Source: Exiguobacterium sp. FSL W8-0210 (GTDB taxonomy: Bacteria; Bacillota; Bacilli; Exiguobacteriales; Exiguobacteriaceae). Taken from it: a stretch of DNA of 64,000 bases. Where the stretch lies: the NCBI RefSeq assembly GCF_038006045.1, contig NZ_JBBOUK010000001.1:1529001-1593000 (forward strand), read 5' to 3'. This document shows, one piece after another, positions 17,686 to 26,320 of the stretch (the first letter of the stretch is position 1; every line of letters starts with the position of its first letter). The notes beneath the pieces were generated by a model. It saw only the letters and a program-made list of their open reading frames with translations, did not search any database and had not been told where the DNA came from. The translations under genes were made by a program, and so were the position numbers.

Positions 17686-19389
17686 ATGGAAGATCCACGG
17701 ATCACGCGTCTCGAGCAGGAGGTCGCGGCGTTACGACAACGAGTAGCTGCCCTTGAAGGACAGCACACTTCGCCTGTCGCACCTGAACCGAGCGAACCAG
17801 AAGTGAGTACGGTCGCTCGCCCAGCCCCGCGCCCTGCTTATACGAAACGAAAACCGGTTGTTCCTCAACCAACATTTAAGGAAAAACGCTCCCGCGAAGA
17901 ATGGGAACAGGTCATCGCGACCGTCTGGTTACCCCGGATTGGAGCGATATTCGCTGCACTCGGAGCCTTGTTCCTGTTCTCCTACGCCTCGGTTGCCGGT
18001 CTGATCAGTCCTCCTGTCCGCATCGGAAGTGGGGTATTGATCGGTCTACTCGTCATCGCCCTTGGAGAATACCAGTATGAGAAGAAACGACGCGAGCTCG
18101 GGGTCGGACTCGTCGCGACCGGTACGATCGTCGCCTTGGCGGCACTGTTCGCCGGGATGGCCTTATATCAATTCTATCCACCGTCTTTAGCCTTCTTACT
18201 TGAGCTCGTCGTCGTCTTCATCGCGTACGGTCTGATGCTCTGGATGCGATCGCAAGCCTTACTCGTCCTCGTATCCATCACCGGTTTCTTATTACCGTAT
18301 CTACAATTATCGGACGACCCGAACTTACCGCTCTTCTTATTGTACGAAGTCGTCTTGTTCGCAGCGATCTTCTTTGCGGTTGACCGACTGAAGGCAAAAA
18401 AAGCGTTCGTCTTCGCTTGGGTGATCTTTACGATCGCACTCGCGTTCGGCCTACTCTCGTTAGAGCTCTACTGGCTTGATGAACAGGTACCACGACTTGA
18501 TGAATGGTCTCTCTTACTTGCGACATTCTTCGGTTACGGTGCGACATCGTTCGTCGGACGACGGATCCAGTTTCAGCCAAACGTGCCAAGCTGGCTTGCC
18601 GGAGTTGTCGTCTTACTGACGTTACTGATCCTCGACTGGTCGTTCGGTACGCTGATCGCGATTCTGTTCGCTGGCACTGCCTACCTGCTCGCTGAACGAT
18701 TGAAGGATTCCGCTCAAAATGGTGTCGGTCACGTCGCCTTACTCGTCGCCGTCCTCTTGATTCCGGCAGATGCCCTCAGCTGGACGTATCAACTGCGCTA
18801 CTTTTTGATTGCCGGGTTGATCGCCGCATTTTGGTTCGTTCCGCGGGCGCGAATGCCACACCAACGGTTGTTTAACGTCGGGTTGTATGTCGTCTTTATC
18901 TTTTCAGCCGTCGTTGATTATGAATCTTATCAAAGCATAGGGCTGTCGTATGCGTTGACGGTGCTCGCGATGGTCATTGCTTCGACGGCATTCGTCTTGC
19001 TCCTCGTTCAGACACATCGTGATCCGGTTTGGAGAGGGTCATGGCAACTTGTCCTCGTCTTAGCTGCAATCGGTGTCTTTACGACCTACACGTTGATCAT
19101 CATGGAGTTACCATTCTACCGCGGTCTTGAAGAGACGGCGCGTAGTACGACGTTGTCCGCGGCCTATATCGTCCTCGCACTCGTCCTTGTCGCGATTGGT
19201 CGGATGCGGACGTCGTCGACGTGGCGATTATCCGGGTTGTTGCTACTGACCATCAGTGCCGTCAAGCTTTTACTATTCGATTTGTCGTTCCTGAGCTTAT
19301 TCCAAAAAGCATTTGTCTTCATTGGCTTCGGAATCGTCACGTTCATCATTTCACGGACGTACTTCAAAAAACGCAAAGAACAAGCCTGA
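17686..19389 (+). CDS. DUF2339 polytopic membrane protein
   Basis: 567-residue DUF2339-family protein. A short N-terminal coiled coil (ITRLEQEVAALRQRVAALEGQ) and a proline-rich linker lead to a WLPRIGAIFAALGALF segment and roughly 18 closely packed transmembrane helices through to the C-terminus. The family occurs widely in bacteria with unknown function, and nothing here assigns one. The ATG at 17686 is chosen because AAAGGAAGTGA precedes it. The terminator at 19391 ends the unit, so it is probably monocistronic. Confidence 0.85.
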   Translation: MEDPRITRLEQEVAALRQRVAALEGQHTSPVAPEPSEPEVSTVARPAPRPAYTKRKPVVPQPTFKEKRSREEWEQVIATVWLPRIGAIFAALGALFLFSYASVAGLISPPVRIGSGVLIGLLVIALGEYQYEKKRRELGVGLVATGTIVALAALFAGMALYQFYPPSLAFLLELVVVFIAYGLMLWMRSQALLVLVSITGFLLPYLQLSDDPNLPLFLLYEVVLFAAIFFAVDRLKAKKAFVFAWVIFTIALAFGLLSLELYWLDEQVPRLDEWSLLLATFFGYGATSFVGRRIQFQPNVPSWLAGVVVLLTLLILDWSFGTLIAILFAGTAYLLAERLKDSAQNGVGHVALLVAVLLIPADALSWTYQLRYFLIAGLIAAFWFVPRARMPHQRLFNVGLYVVFIFSAVVDYESYQSIGLSYALTVLAMVIASTAFVLLLVQTHRDPVWRGSWQLVLVLAAIGVFTTYTLIIMELPFYRGLEETARSTTLSAAYIVLALVLVAIGRMRTSSTWRLSGLLLLTISAVKLLLFDLSFLSLFQKAFVFIGFGIVTFIISRTYFKKRKEQA

Positions 19390-19390
19390 C

Positions 19391-19433
19391 AAAACGCTTG
19401 AATCGGTTGAAATGAACCGGTTCAAGCGTTTTT
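19391..19433 (+). terminator. Strong terminator
   Basis: A long hairpin, AAAACGCTTGAA..CGGTT with AACCG..TTCAAGCGTTTT, immediately after the DUF2339 stop codon and ahead of the iron operon promoter. Confidence 0.9.
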
Positions 19434-19452
19434 AATTGCTCAAAAATTTTTA

Positions 19453-19482
19453 TTGATAACGATTATCATTGTCGTCTATACT
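19453..19482 (+). promoter_or_regulatory. Sigma-A promoter with overlapping Fur box
   Basis: TTGATA (19453-19458) and TATACT (19477-19482) form -35 and -10 boxes with an 18-bp spacer. The 19-bp palindrome TGATAACGATTATCATTGT (19454-19472) matches the Fur consensus GATAATGATTATCATTATC and covers the promoter core, so iron-loaded Fur should block transcription of efeOBU. Confidence 0.88.
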
Positions 19483-19523
19483 ATTTAAGGAACTGACTTA
19501 ATTAGTAACAGGGGGAATCATAC

Positions 19524-20342
19524 ATGAAACAAGCATTATTGATGACAGGGGCGCTCGCCGTCGTTTTAGCAGGTTGCAGTGAAGCGAAACAAGCGGAGAC
19601 ACCAGCACCGAAAAAGATGAATTTTGACCAGGTCGTCACGGATTACCGGACGTATGCGATCAACGAAATCGATACGTTCGTCCGCGAGACGGAAAAGTTC
19701 ACGGATGCCGTACAAGCCGGGAAGCTTGAAGAAGCGAAAGCGTTGTACGCACCGACGCGGATGTATTACGAACGCGCAGAACCAATCGCGGAAGTATTCG
19801 GTGACCTTGATCCGAAGATCGATGCGCGAGCAGGCGACGTGAAAGCGTCGGAGTGGGGTGGCTACCACCGGATCGAGCAAGGATTATTCGAAAAAGGAAC
19901 GACAAAAGGTTATGAAGCATACGCGAAACAATTGATGAAGGACGTTCATTTACTGCGGGCAAAGGTCGAGACGGTCGAGGTGACACCAGAATTACTCGTC
20001 ACGGGGGCGACGGATTTGTTAAACGAAGTCTCGACCTCAAAAGTGACAGGGGAAGAAGACCGTTATTCGCATACCGATTTATATGACTTCGCGGCAAACG
20101 TCGAAGGGGCTGAAAAGATTTACGAACTGTTGAACCCGGCGCTGAAAAAACAAGATGCGGCGTTATCAAAAGAGATTGCTGCTCGCTTCAAGGATGTCTA
20201 CGCGTTACTCGATGCGAAGAAACAGGGTGACGGCTATGTTCTCTATACGAGTCTCTCGAAACAAGACGTCAAACAGATGAGTGTCGCCATCAATGAACTC
20301 GCGGAACCGCTCTCGAAGATGGGCATCGTACTGGAGGGATAA
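19524..20342 (+). CDS. efeO: Iron-uptake lipoprotein EfeO/EfeM
   Basis: 272-residue imelysin-domain lipoprotein of the Efe ferrous/ferric iron importer. The lipobox VLAGC anchors it at C18. The GGYHRIEQG segment carries the HxxE metal-binding motif of the M75/imelysin family. It lacks the N-terminal cupredoxin domain of longer EfeO proteins, so it is the short EfeM form, as in B. subtilis YwbM. First gene of a Fur-box-controlled operon, 2 nt ahead of efeB. GGGGGAA precedes the ATG. Confidence 0.93.
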   Translation: MKQALLMTGALAVVLAGCSEAKQAETPAPKKMNFDQVVTDYRTYAINEIDTFVRETEKFTDAVQAGKLEEAKALYAPTRMYYERAEPIAEVFGDLDPKIDARAGDVKASEWGGYHRIEQGLFEKGTTKGYEAYAKQLMKDVHLLRAKVETVEVTPELLVTGATDLLNEVSTSKVTGEEDRYSHTDLYDFAANVEGAEKIYELLNPALKKQDAALSKEIAARFKDVYALLDAKKQGDGYVLYTSLSKQDVKQMSVAINELAEPLSKMGIVLEG

Positions 20343-20344
20343 GC

Positions 20345-21577
20345 ATGAAACCAATCCAAGAAGGCGTCACGCGGCGTGACGTCCTGAAGGTCGCAGGCTT
20401 GACGAGTCTCGGGGCCGCCCTGTATGCCAGTGGTCTTGAGAAGTTTCTTCCACGGACATTGACTGTTGAAGCAAGTGATCAAGAGCCGTTCTACGGGACG
20501 TATCAAGCAGGCATTTTGACACCACCACAAAACCACGTCCAAGTCGTAGCGTTTGATATCAAGACGGAGCGACGCGATGAACTCGTTGATTTATTAAAAC
20601 GCTGGACACGGTTATGTGCCCGACTTGCGGCTGGGTTACCATATGGCGATTCCGACTCCCGTTACGTCCCACCGGAAGATACGGGGGAAGCGGACGGATT
20701 ATCGGCCGGTCATTTGACGTTTACGTTCGGGTGCGGTCCAAGTCTATTTGACGGTCGCTTTGGTATTCAGCATAAACGACCGGAGGCGCTTAAACCGTTG
20801 CCGACGTTCGATCTCGATCGTTTAGATGAAAAATGGGGCGGAGGTGATCTTGTCGTTCAAGTTTGCGGTGATGATGCGCAAGTCGTCTTCCATGCAATTC
20901 GTAACCTCGTCCGTGTCGGGCGCGGAACGGTCGCGATGCGATGGTCGCAAGCTGGCTTCCAGCGCAGTAAAGCAGCAGATGCCTCTGGCGGGACGCCGCG
21001 CAATCTATTCGGCTTCAAGGATGGCACGGGAAATCCCGACGTCTCGAAGCAACAAGTCCGGAAAGAATCGCTCTTTTGTCAGTGGCAGGACGGGACGCCG
21101 TGGTTAACGAACGGCTCGTTCCTCGTCGTCCGCCGCATTCAGATGCATCTCGAGGTCTGGGACCGGACGATCCTGAAGGAACAGGAACGGACCTTCGGAC
21201 GCGAACGTGCTTCCGGGGCACCGCTCGGCTCAACAGACGAGTTCGCTTCCGTCACCCCAGCGAAACGACAAGCTCGTGGCGAAGCTGCCTTACCGGTTGA
21301 CTCGCATACCGCTGTCGCGCATGGAGACGGGAAGACAGCGATCCTACGCCGTTCCTACTCGTATCAAGACGGCATTGATGAGAAGACAGGTGCCCTCGAT
21401 GCTGGACTACTCTTTTTATCGTATCAGCGTTCGCCAAAACAATTCATCGCGATTCAGCGCCGTCTTGCCGCGCAGGATCGACTGAATGAATACATCACGC
21501 ACCGTGGAAGTGCCATTTTCGCCTGCTTCGGTGGGATCTCGAAAGGAGGCTACATCGGTGATGCGTTATTTGCGTAA
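20345..21577 (+). CDS. efeB: Dyp-type peroxidase EfeB
   Basis: 410-residue haem-dependent Dyp-type peroxidase, exported by the Tat pathway. The twin arginines are R10-R11 in TRRDVLK, followed by a hydrophobic stretch. The GxxDG motif appears as FGFKDGTGNP, and the proximal histidine lies in HTAVAHGDGKTAILRRSYSY. With EfeO and EfeU it oxidises Fe(II) for uptake, or, as proposed for some family members, helps extract iron from haem. It overlaps efeU by 17 nt, so translation is coupled. Confidence 0.93.
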   Translation: MKPIQEGVTRRDVLKVAGLTSLGAALYASGLEKFLPRTLTVEASDQEPFYGTYQAGILTPPQNHVQVVAFDIKTERRDELVDLLKRWTRLCARLAAGLPYGDSDSRYVPPEDTGEADGLSAGHLTFTFGCGPSLFDGRFGIQHKRPEALKPLPTFDLDRLDEKWGGGDLVVQVCGDDAQVVFHAIRNLVRVGRGTVAMRWSQAGFQRSKAADASGGTPRNLFGFKDGTGNPDVSKQQVRKESLFCQWQDGTPWLTNGSFLVVRRIQMHLEVWDRTILKEQERTFGRERASGAPLGSTDEFASVTPAKRQARGEAALPVDSHTAVAHGDGKTAILRRSYSYQDGIDEKTGALDAGLLFLSYQRSPKQFIAIQRRLAAQDRLNEYITHRGSAIFACFGGISKGGYIGDALFA

Positions 21578-23234
21578 TCTCGTCCTTGTACTTGTACTCC
21601 TTATAGCCGGTCAAAACTCGGTGCCTGTCCATGCTGCTTCGACGGATGATCTTTATGTCGCGATTGGACAAGCCCTGTCTGCCATCGCAAGTGAAGATCG
21701 CGCGGCACTGAATCAAGCAATCGATGAACTAGGACAAGCTGCTCAAGACTTACCTGATCAACAAGCGGCAATCACGAAAGCCGTGAAACAGGTCGATACG
21801 CAACGGGAGGCAACGTTTCCGGAAGTCCGCGATCAATTGAAGGCTCTCTCTGCTGCCGTCCGGAATCAAGAAGAAGCAACGAAACCGAAGACGGATCCGG
21901 TCGCGAAAGCAAAGGTGAAGCAATTGCTTTCGTTGACGAAAGAAATGCGGCAGGTCAAAGCGGGCGACCGTCCGACAGCGGAGCAACGGTTGTTGACCGC
22001 ATGGGCGACGCACGAGAGTCTTGTTCGCAACGACAGTGTCGGTCACTATGGCAACATCGAGATGGCACTTGCGTCAATCCGGATCGCGGCAGCGCGAAAA
22101 CCTTCGGATACGAAGGAATGGAAAGCCGCACTTGATCAGTTCGATACGGCCGTCCAGTCCTTCCTCGACGGAAAGCAGGTCCAGGCGAAGAAAACGGGAC
22201 TGCAGTCACTGCTGACGCCACTTGAGGAGGCGCAAACCGCACTTGCGGCAAATGAACTGCCGAAAGCAAAAGAAGCGCTTGAAGCGTTTCTGAAAACTTG
22301 GCCACGTGCGGAAGGTGAGGTTCGGACACGTAATGAAGGTCTCTATTCCCAGCTTGAATCCGATGTACCACTGTTACTTGCCCGACTGAAGCCGGAAACG
22401 CGTGAAAAGACGGCACAAGAACTCCAGTCGTTTGAGAATGCTATCGCACAATTACAAACGAAGACGCATTATACGTTCGTCGATGCAATGCTCGTCATGC
22501 TGCGGGAAGGTCTCGAAGCGTTATTGATCGTCAGCGCGCTTGTTGCTTTCGCGCGGAAAAGTCGAACCAAACAAGAAGGTAAGGTTTGGGCAGGCGCCGG
22601 GCTTGGTCTGATCGCAAGCGGTCTGTTAGCGCTTATCCTCCAAACCGTCTTCCAGGCCTCGTTCGCAGCGACAGGTCGGGAACAAATCGAAGGCTATACA
22701 GGAATCGTCGCGGTCGTCGTCATGTTATTCGTCGGCTACTGGTTGCACTCGAAAAGCGCCGTCGCGAAACGCAAACACTTTTTGTCGACGCTTTCGACGA
22801 CGTCCTTGTTCTTCGTCAGCTTCTTGACGATCTTCCGAGAAGGCGCCGAGACGTTGTTATTTTATATCGGAATGGCACCAGCGATGACGAAGACTGCCTT
22901 GTTATCCGGGATTGGTCTCGCAATCGTCATCATCGGTCTCGTCTCGTATGCGGTCATTCAGATCGGTGTCCGTTTACCGATTCATCGCCTGTTCCAAGTC
23001 GCATCCTGGTTAATCTATCTGATGGCGTTCAAGATTCTTGGTACGAGTCTGCACGCGTTGCAGCTGACGAACGTCTTACCGATTCATCCGATCAATGGAC
23101 TCGGAACTGCCGGGTGGATTGGCTTTTATCCGACGCTCGAGACGCTCCTCCCGCAAATCGTCCTGATGATTCTGATTGCCTTGTTTACAATTTGGCAAAA
23201 GCGGCGTGCGTCTTTAATCCAGACTGCTGCTTAA
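21561..23234 (+). CDS. efeU: Iron permease EfeU (FTR1 family)
   Basis: 557 residues. A signal sequence and a long extracytoplasmic helical region (about 25-305) precede seven transmembrane helices. The two iron-binding REGxE motifs of FTR1-type permeases are present: MLREGLEALL in the first helix and FREGAETLLF later. The ATG at 21561 follows AAAGGAGGC with normal spacing. A longer upstream open frame is an overlap with efeB. Gene order is efeO-efeB-efeU rather than U-O-B. Confidence 0.93.
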   Translation: MRYLRNLVLVLVLLIAGQNSVPVHAASTDDLYVAIGQALSAIASEDRAALNQAIDELGQAAQDLPDQQAAITKAVKQVDTQREATFPEVRDQLKALSAAVRNQEEATKPKTDPVAKAKVKQLLSLTKEMRQVKAGDRPTAEQRLLTAWATHESLVRNDSVGHYGNIEMALASIRIAAARKPSDTKEWKAALDQFDTAVQSFLDGKQVQAKKTGLQSLLTPLEEAQTALAANELPKAKEALEAFLKTWPRAEGEVRTRNEGLYSQLESDVPLLLARLKPETREKTAQELQSFENAIAQLQTKTHYTFVDAMLVMLREGLEALLIVSALVAFARKSRTKQEGKVWAGAGLGLIASGLLALILQTVFQASFAATGREQIEGYTGIVAVVVMLFVGYWLHSKSAVAKRKHFLSTLSTTSLFFVSFLTIFREGAETLLFYIGMAPAMTKTALLSGIGLAIVIIGLVSYAVIQIGVRLPIHRLFQVASWLIYLMAFKILGTSLHALQLTNVLPIHPINGLGTAGWIGFYPTLETLLPQIVLMILIALFTIWQKRRASLIQTAA

Positions 23235-23252
23235 TCCATTTTTCAATTTCAG

Positions 23253-23277
23253 GTTTCAACTATTATGTTTCGGGTAT
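23253..23277 (+). promoter_or_regulatory. Sigma-B-type promoter
   Basis: GTTTCA (23253-23258) and GGGTAT (23272-23277), 13 bp apart, match the general-stress sigma-B consensus GTTTAA-N12-15-GGGTAT. The element lies 44 bp upstream of a YflT-type general stress gene. Confidence 0.75.
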
Positions 23278-23320
23278 AACTTCTTATCAGCAGCTTGCTG
23301 CATGAAAGAGAGGGATTTTT

Positions 23321-23782
23321 ATGCTTGAAACACGCATCGTACGAAACATGACCGCTGTCGACGCAGAAGTGACGAGCCTCAAATCAAGTGGTTATTCGAA
23401 TAAACAGATCTACATCTTTGCGAAAGACGAAGAACTCGCGGAACGGATCGCGAATGACACACAGACGTTACCGTACCGCGTGACGAAGAAGTCGTTCTTC
23501 GAGACGTTATTATCAGCCGTCCGGAGTAACCGAAATGACCGGATCGAGCAGTTGTCCGAGCTTGGCATGACGAAGGATGTCGCTGAGAATCTAGAAGATG
23601 AAGTCCGACACGGTCGGATCGTCATCGTCGGTTCGAAATCCGATTTACTGAATCCAGCGTTCGCGGCGTCGTACGTGACGGATGAAGCAACCGATTATGG
23701 TGCTGGCGTCCCGAAACTCGAAGATGAGGAAACGACAACAACGTTACCAGCTGATCAAAATGTCAAATTAAAAGATGAATGA
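23321..23782 (+). CDS. yflT: YflT-domain general stress protein
   Basis: 153-residue protein with the YflT (GSP17M-like) fold at the N-terminus (about 5-105: VDAEVTSLKSSGYSNKQIYIFAKDEE..., IEQLSELGMTKDVAENLEDEVRHGRIVIVG) and a disordered acidic tail. B. subtilis relatives are sigma-B-dependent general stress proteins of unknown biochemical role, and a sigma-B-like promoter lies directly upstream. AGAGAGGGA precedes the ATG. A strong terminator follows, so it is monocistronic. Confidence 0.82.
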   Translation: MLETRIVRNMTAVDAEVTSLKSSGYSNKQIYIFAKDEELAERIANDTQTLPYRVTKKSFFETLLSAVRSNRNDRIEQLSELGMTKDVAENLEDEVRHGRIVIVGSKSDLLNPAFAASYVTDEATDYGAGVPKLEDEETTTTLPADQNVKLKDE

Positions 23783-23787
23783 TACGT

Positions 23788-23826
23788 AAGCCTCCTGTTT
23801 CTCAGCATAGAGACAGGAGGCTTTTG
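23788..23826 (+). terminator. Strong terminator
   Basis: AAGCCTCCTGTTTCTC pairs with GAGACAGGAGGCTT (one bulge), followed by a T-run. Confidence 0.9.
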
Positions 23827-23867
23827 TTTAACGGAAGGGAATGGAAAGGGTGAAAGGAGAAAAGACG

Positions 23868-24233
23868 ATGCAATTCTTATATGTCGGTTATTACGATGCT
23901 GAGCGGATGGATGCTTTATCGAAGGAAGAGATCGATGCTTTGATGTCGCGTTGTGATGCGTTGATGAACACCTTCAATAAACAAGTCGATGTCCTATCAG
24001 ACTGGCACCCCGGTCTTACGACACAAGCATTTTACTGGCAGGATGGGGTCGTACAGAAGAAAGTAGAGCCGGATCGAACGCATGGAGAGCAGATTGGCAG
24101 TTTGATTGTCTTTGAAGCACGTGATTTGGATCATGCGATGGAACTGGCTTCCCTTCATCCGACGACTCAAGTCGCAGAAGGGGAATCTTACGGTTGGCGC
24201 GCAGAAATCCGTCCATTATCAGGTACCTCTTGA
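23868..24233 (+). CDS. YCII/DGPF-like small protein
   Basis: 121 residues. It starts MQFLYVGYYDAERMDALSKEEIDALM and ends with a beta-alpha unit (GSLIVFEARDLDHAMELASLHPTTQVAEGESYGWRAEIRPL) typical of the YCII/DGPF dimeric alpha-beta barrel superfamily. No catalytic function can be assigned. The ATG at 23868 follows AAAGGAGA. It ends in TGATG overlapping the start of the next gene. Confidence 0.75.
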   Translation: MQFLYVGYYDAERMDALSKEEIDALMSRCDALMNTFNKQVDVLSDWHPGLTTQAFYWQDGVVQKKVEPDRTHGEQIGSLIVFEARDLDHAMELASLHPTTQVAEGESYGWRAEIRPLSGTS

Positions 24234-24532
24234 TGTATGGATTATGGACGACATTTACGACTCAAGCCGGACAACGCGACCACGTCATCGCCCTGTTACT
24301 TGAAGCTGCGGCTTCTTTAGAGACTCATCCGAGTTGTCTACACTACATCATCAGTAGTTCTGACGAACCGAATGTGCTACATGTCCGTGAAATCTGGACG
24401 GATGCCGCTGCACACCTCGCGTCTTTAGAGTTACCGGTGACGCGGCGTTTGATTACGCAAGCGCGTCCGTTGCTCGAGCATGTTGAACGCGTGCTCGAAG
24501 ACCACCCGCTCGGTGGCAAAGGACTCACGTAA
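24233..24532 (+). CDS. Antibiotic-biosynthesis-monooxygenase-fold protein
   Basis: 99-residue ABM-domain protein (dimeric alpha-beta barrel). MYGLWTTFTTQAGQRDHVIALLLEAAASLETHPSCLHYIIS...VLHVREIWTDAAAH is the standard ABM pattern. Such proteins include quinol monooxygenases and many of unknown role. The ATG at 24233 overlaps the preceding stop (TGATG), so it is coupled to the YCII-like gene. Both belong to the same fold superfamily and may act together. Confidence 0.8.
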   Translation: MYGLWTTFTTQAGQRDHVIALLLEAAASLETHPSCLHYIISSSDEPNVLHVREIWTDAAAHLASLELPVTRRLITQARPLLEHVERVLEDHPLGGKGLT

Positions 24533-24536
24533 ACCA

Positions 24537-24564
24537 AAACCCCTCCTCTAGTCGAGAAGGGATT
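24537..24564. terminator. Bidirectional terminator
   Basis: AACCCCTCCTC pairs with GAGAAGGGATT. On the minus strand it is followed by a T-run; it lies between two convergent genes. Confidence 0.7.
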
Positions 24565-24572
24565 ACATACTG

Positions 24573-24890
24573 TTAGGTTGTCTTCCACTCGATATCGATG
24601 ACGTCCGCTGCTCGTACCATCCGGCGCATACCTGTCGATGTGACGAGTTCGATCGTTCCGCGGTCATGAAAAATCGCTTGGATCGAACCGGATACCGTAT
24701 CGAGTTGTTTCAATCGGACGTGGACTGTCTGTCCGGTCCGGACTGCACGTTCCATGATGTGTTGTAAGGAGAGGCGATCACGAACGATCGTCTCTTCGCG
24801 TGATTGATACAGATGCTCAAGATGAAGGATATGCTGGCGTGAAGTCAGTTGTTTCCACTTGCGATTCGATCGTTTTTTAGATGCGAACAT
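24573..24890 (-). CDS. YolD-like protein (tentative)
   Basis: 105 residues, strongly basic N-terminus (MFASKKRSNRKWKQL), helical middle and a beta-rich C-terminal half (VRLKQLDTVSGSIQAIFHDRGTIELVTSTGMRRMVRAADVIDIE). The layout resembles YolD-like proteins, often found near Y-family DNA polymerase genes, but no such gene is adjacent, so the assignment is weak. AGGAGGTG lies upstream of the ATG. Confidence 0.6.
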   Translation of the reverse strand: MFASKKRSNRKWKQLTSRQHILHLEHLYQSREETIVRDRLSLQHIMERAVRTGQTVHVRLKQLDTVSGSIQAIFHDRGTIELVTSTGMRRMVRAADVIDIEWKTT

Positions 24891-24969
24891 GGCTGACCAC
24901 CTCCTGAATTGAGTCGTACGCTAGATAGTCGTGCGCTCTGCTTCAGTTATTTCCCTTCACGAATAGTGC

Positions 24970-25506
24970 TTAAACACGTGCTCCTGACATTTTTTCACGA
25001 AACGCCGCGATTGCCGCAACCGCTTCTTGATCGTACTCGACCTCTCCCGGTGCATTCCCTTCGGCAAGAATCGCTGTCTCAAGCGTCGCGTCAAGGAATG
25101 ATGCGATATGCTCGAACTGCGTGACGAGCGCTTGTCCTTTGACGCGTGGATTATCTCCTCCGACCGCAATCAAGTGAAATCGTTTCCCCGCCATCCGGCT
25201 TTTGAAGTCAAGTTCTTCGTCGCGCAGTGACTCGCTGAATCGGTCGATGAATAATTTCATCTTCGTCGACATCGAGTACCAGTAAATCGGAGTGATGAAC
25301 AGGATGTCATCGTGTTCAAGCATCTCTTCGACGATCCGGCGATAGTCATCGCCAATCGGCAAAAATCATCCATGATGACGGCGGTCTTCAATCGGCTGAA
25401 TCGAGACGTTCGCTAAATCGACAGCAACATGAGGGATTCCTTTCAATGCTCGTTCCCCGAGCCATTCACTGTTTCCTTTGCGTGAGCTACCAAAAATCGT
25501 ATACAT
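24970..25506 (-). pseudogene. NADPH-dependent FMN reductase-like flavoprotein with in-frame TGA
   Basis: The ATG at 25506 follows AAAGGAGATG. 46 codons encode a flavodoxin-like start (MYTIFGSSRKGNSEWLGE, phosphate loop GSSRKGNS), then TGA occurs at 25366-25368. The same frame continues for 131 codons with PIGDDYRRIVEEMLEHDDILFITPIYWYSMSTKMKLFIDR, the typical FMN reductase core. Homologous proteins run through this point without a break, so the TGA interrupts one gene; TGG to TGA would be a simple cause. The downstream part alone lacks the FMN phosphate loop and would not fold as a complete enzyme. Confidence 0.8.
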
Positions 25507-25651
25507 ATCGTGCATCTCCTTTTGAATTCGATTGTTCTATTCTATTCCAAACTGCACTGTCAATACACCGATATGCTCACAATTGGTTTTGAATAAGGGT
25601 TTTGCGGAAAAAGACAAGAAGACGAAAAACAAATAGGGGAGGAACGGTCGA

Positions 25652-26320
25652 ATGGAGAGAAGTACGCTCATTGCGCTAGAAAAACACTTATATGCCATCC
25701 ACCTCGAGATGGATGGACTGGCGCGACTCATTACGAAACAATTAATTCATTTGAGCCAAGTGGCTGCATCCGTCGAACATTTTCGACGGATGAGCTTTGA
25801 TATCTATAAACATCGGACGTCACTCGAGCAGATTCCGTCACAAGTCTTGTATGAGACGGCACTCGACTACGAAGACTGGCTTGAGGAAGAGTTTGATGAG
25901 ATTCCTGCTAGCTGGCAACTGGCGACGAAAGAAGAGGAGGCACTCGAGCAGCTTTGGTGGTTCGAATTCTCACGAATTCAAGCGGAGCTCGAAGAATGGC
26001 TTAGTCTCTATCTGATTCGCCGGATTCGAGAAGACGTTCGTTACATGCCGCCGGTGATCGAGAAAAATGCCTATGCTTTATCAGAGGATGCCCGTCATGT
26101 CTTTTGGCGTCTCTTACAACGCTCCGTTGCGAAGCCTTCATCAAAGATTAAGGCGAACCAACTGTCATGTCGAATGGGCATCGCTGAGATTGCCCGCTGT
26201 GCCCGACTTAATCAAGACCGGACACGTCGTGCGATTGGTGAATTGACGCGTCGTGGTCTGATTGCAATCGAAGAGGATGATGAGAAGCTAAAAATGCGGC
26301 TTCGCCTTCAAGTCATCTGA
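25652..26320 (+). CDS. Uncharacterised protein with C-terminal winged-helix-like segment
   Basis: 222 residues, mostly helical. The last 65 residues (SSKIKANQLSCRMGIAEIARCARLNQDRTRRAIGELTRRGLIAIEEDDEKL) look like a winged helix-turn-helix with a recognition helix and wing. The N-terminal 150 residues are acidic and not recognised. AGGGGAGG lies upstream of the ATG. Its 3' end overlaps the convergent hydrolase gene by 13 bp. A transcription factor is possible but unproven. Confidence 0.65.
   Translation: MERSTLIALEKHLYAIHLEMDGLARLITKQLIHLSQVAASVEHFRRMSFDIYKHRTSLEQIPSQVLYETALDYEDWLEEEFDEIPASWQLATKEEEALEQLWWFEFSRIQAELEEWLSLYLIRRIREDVRYMPPVIEKNAYALSEDARHVFWRLLQRSVAKPSSKIKANQLSCRMGIAEIARCARLNQDRTRRAIGELTRRGLIAIEEDDEKLKMRLRLQVI

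Noticed and set aside
22586-23305. 239-codon frame overlapping efeU
   Set aside because: Arginine-rich shadow of the efeU coding sequence with no family features.
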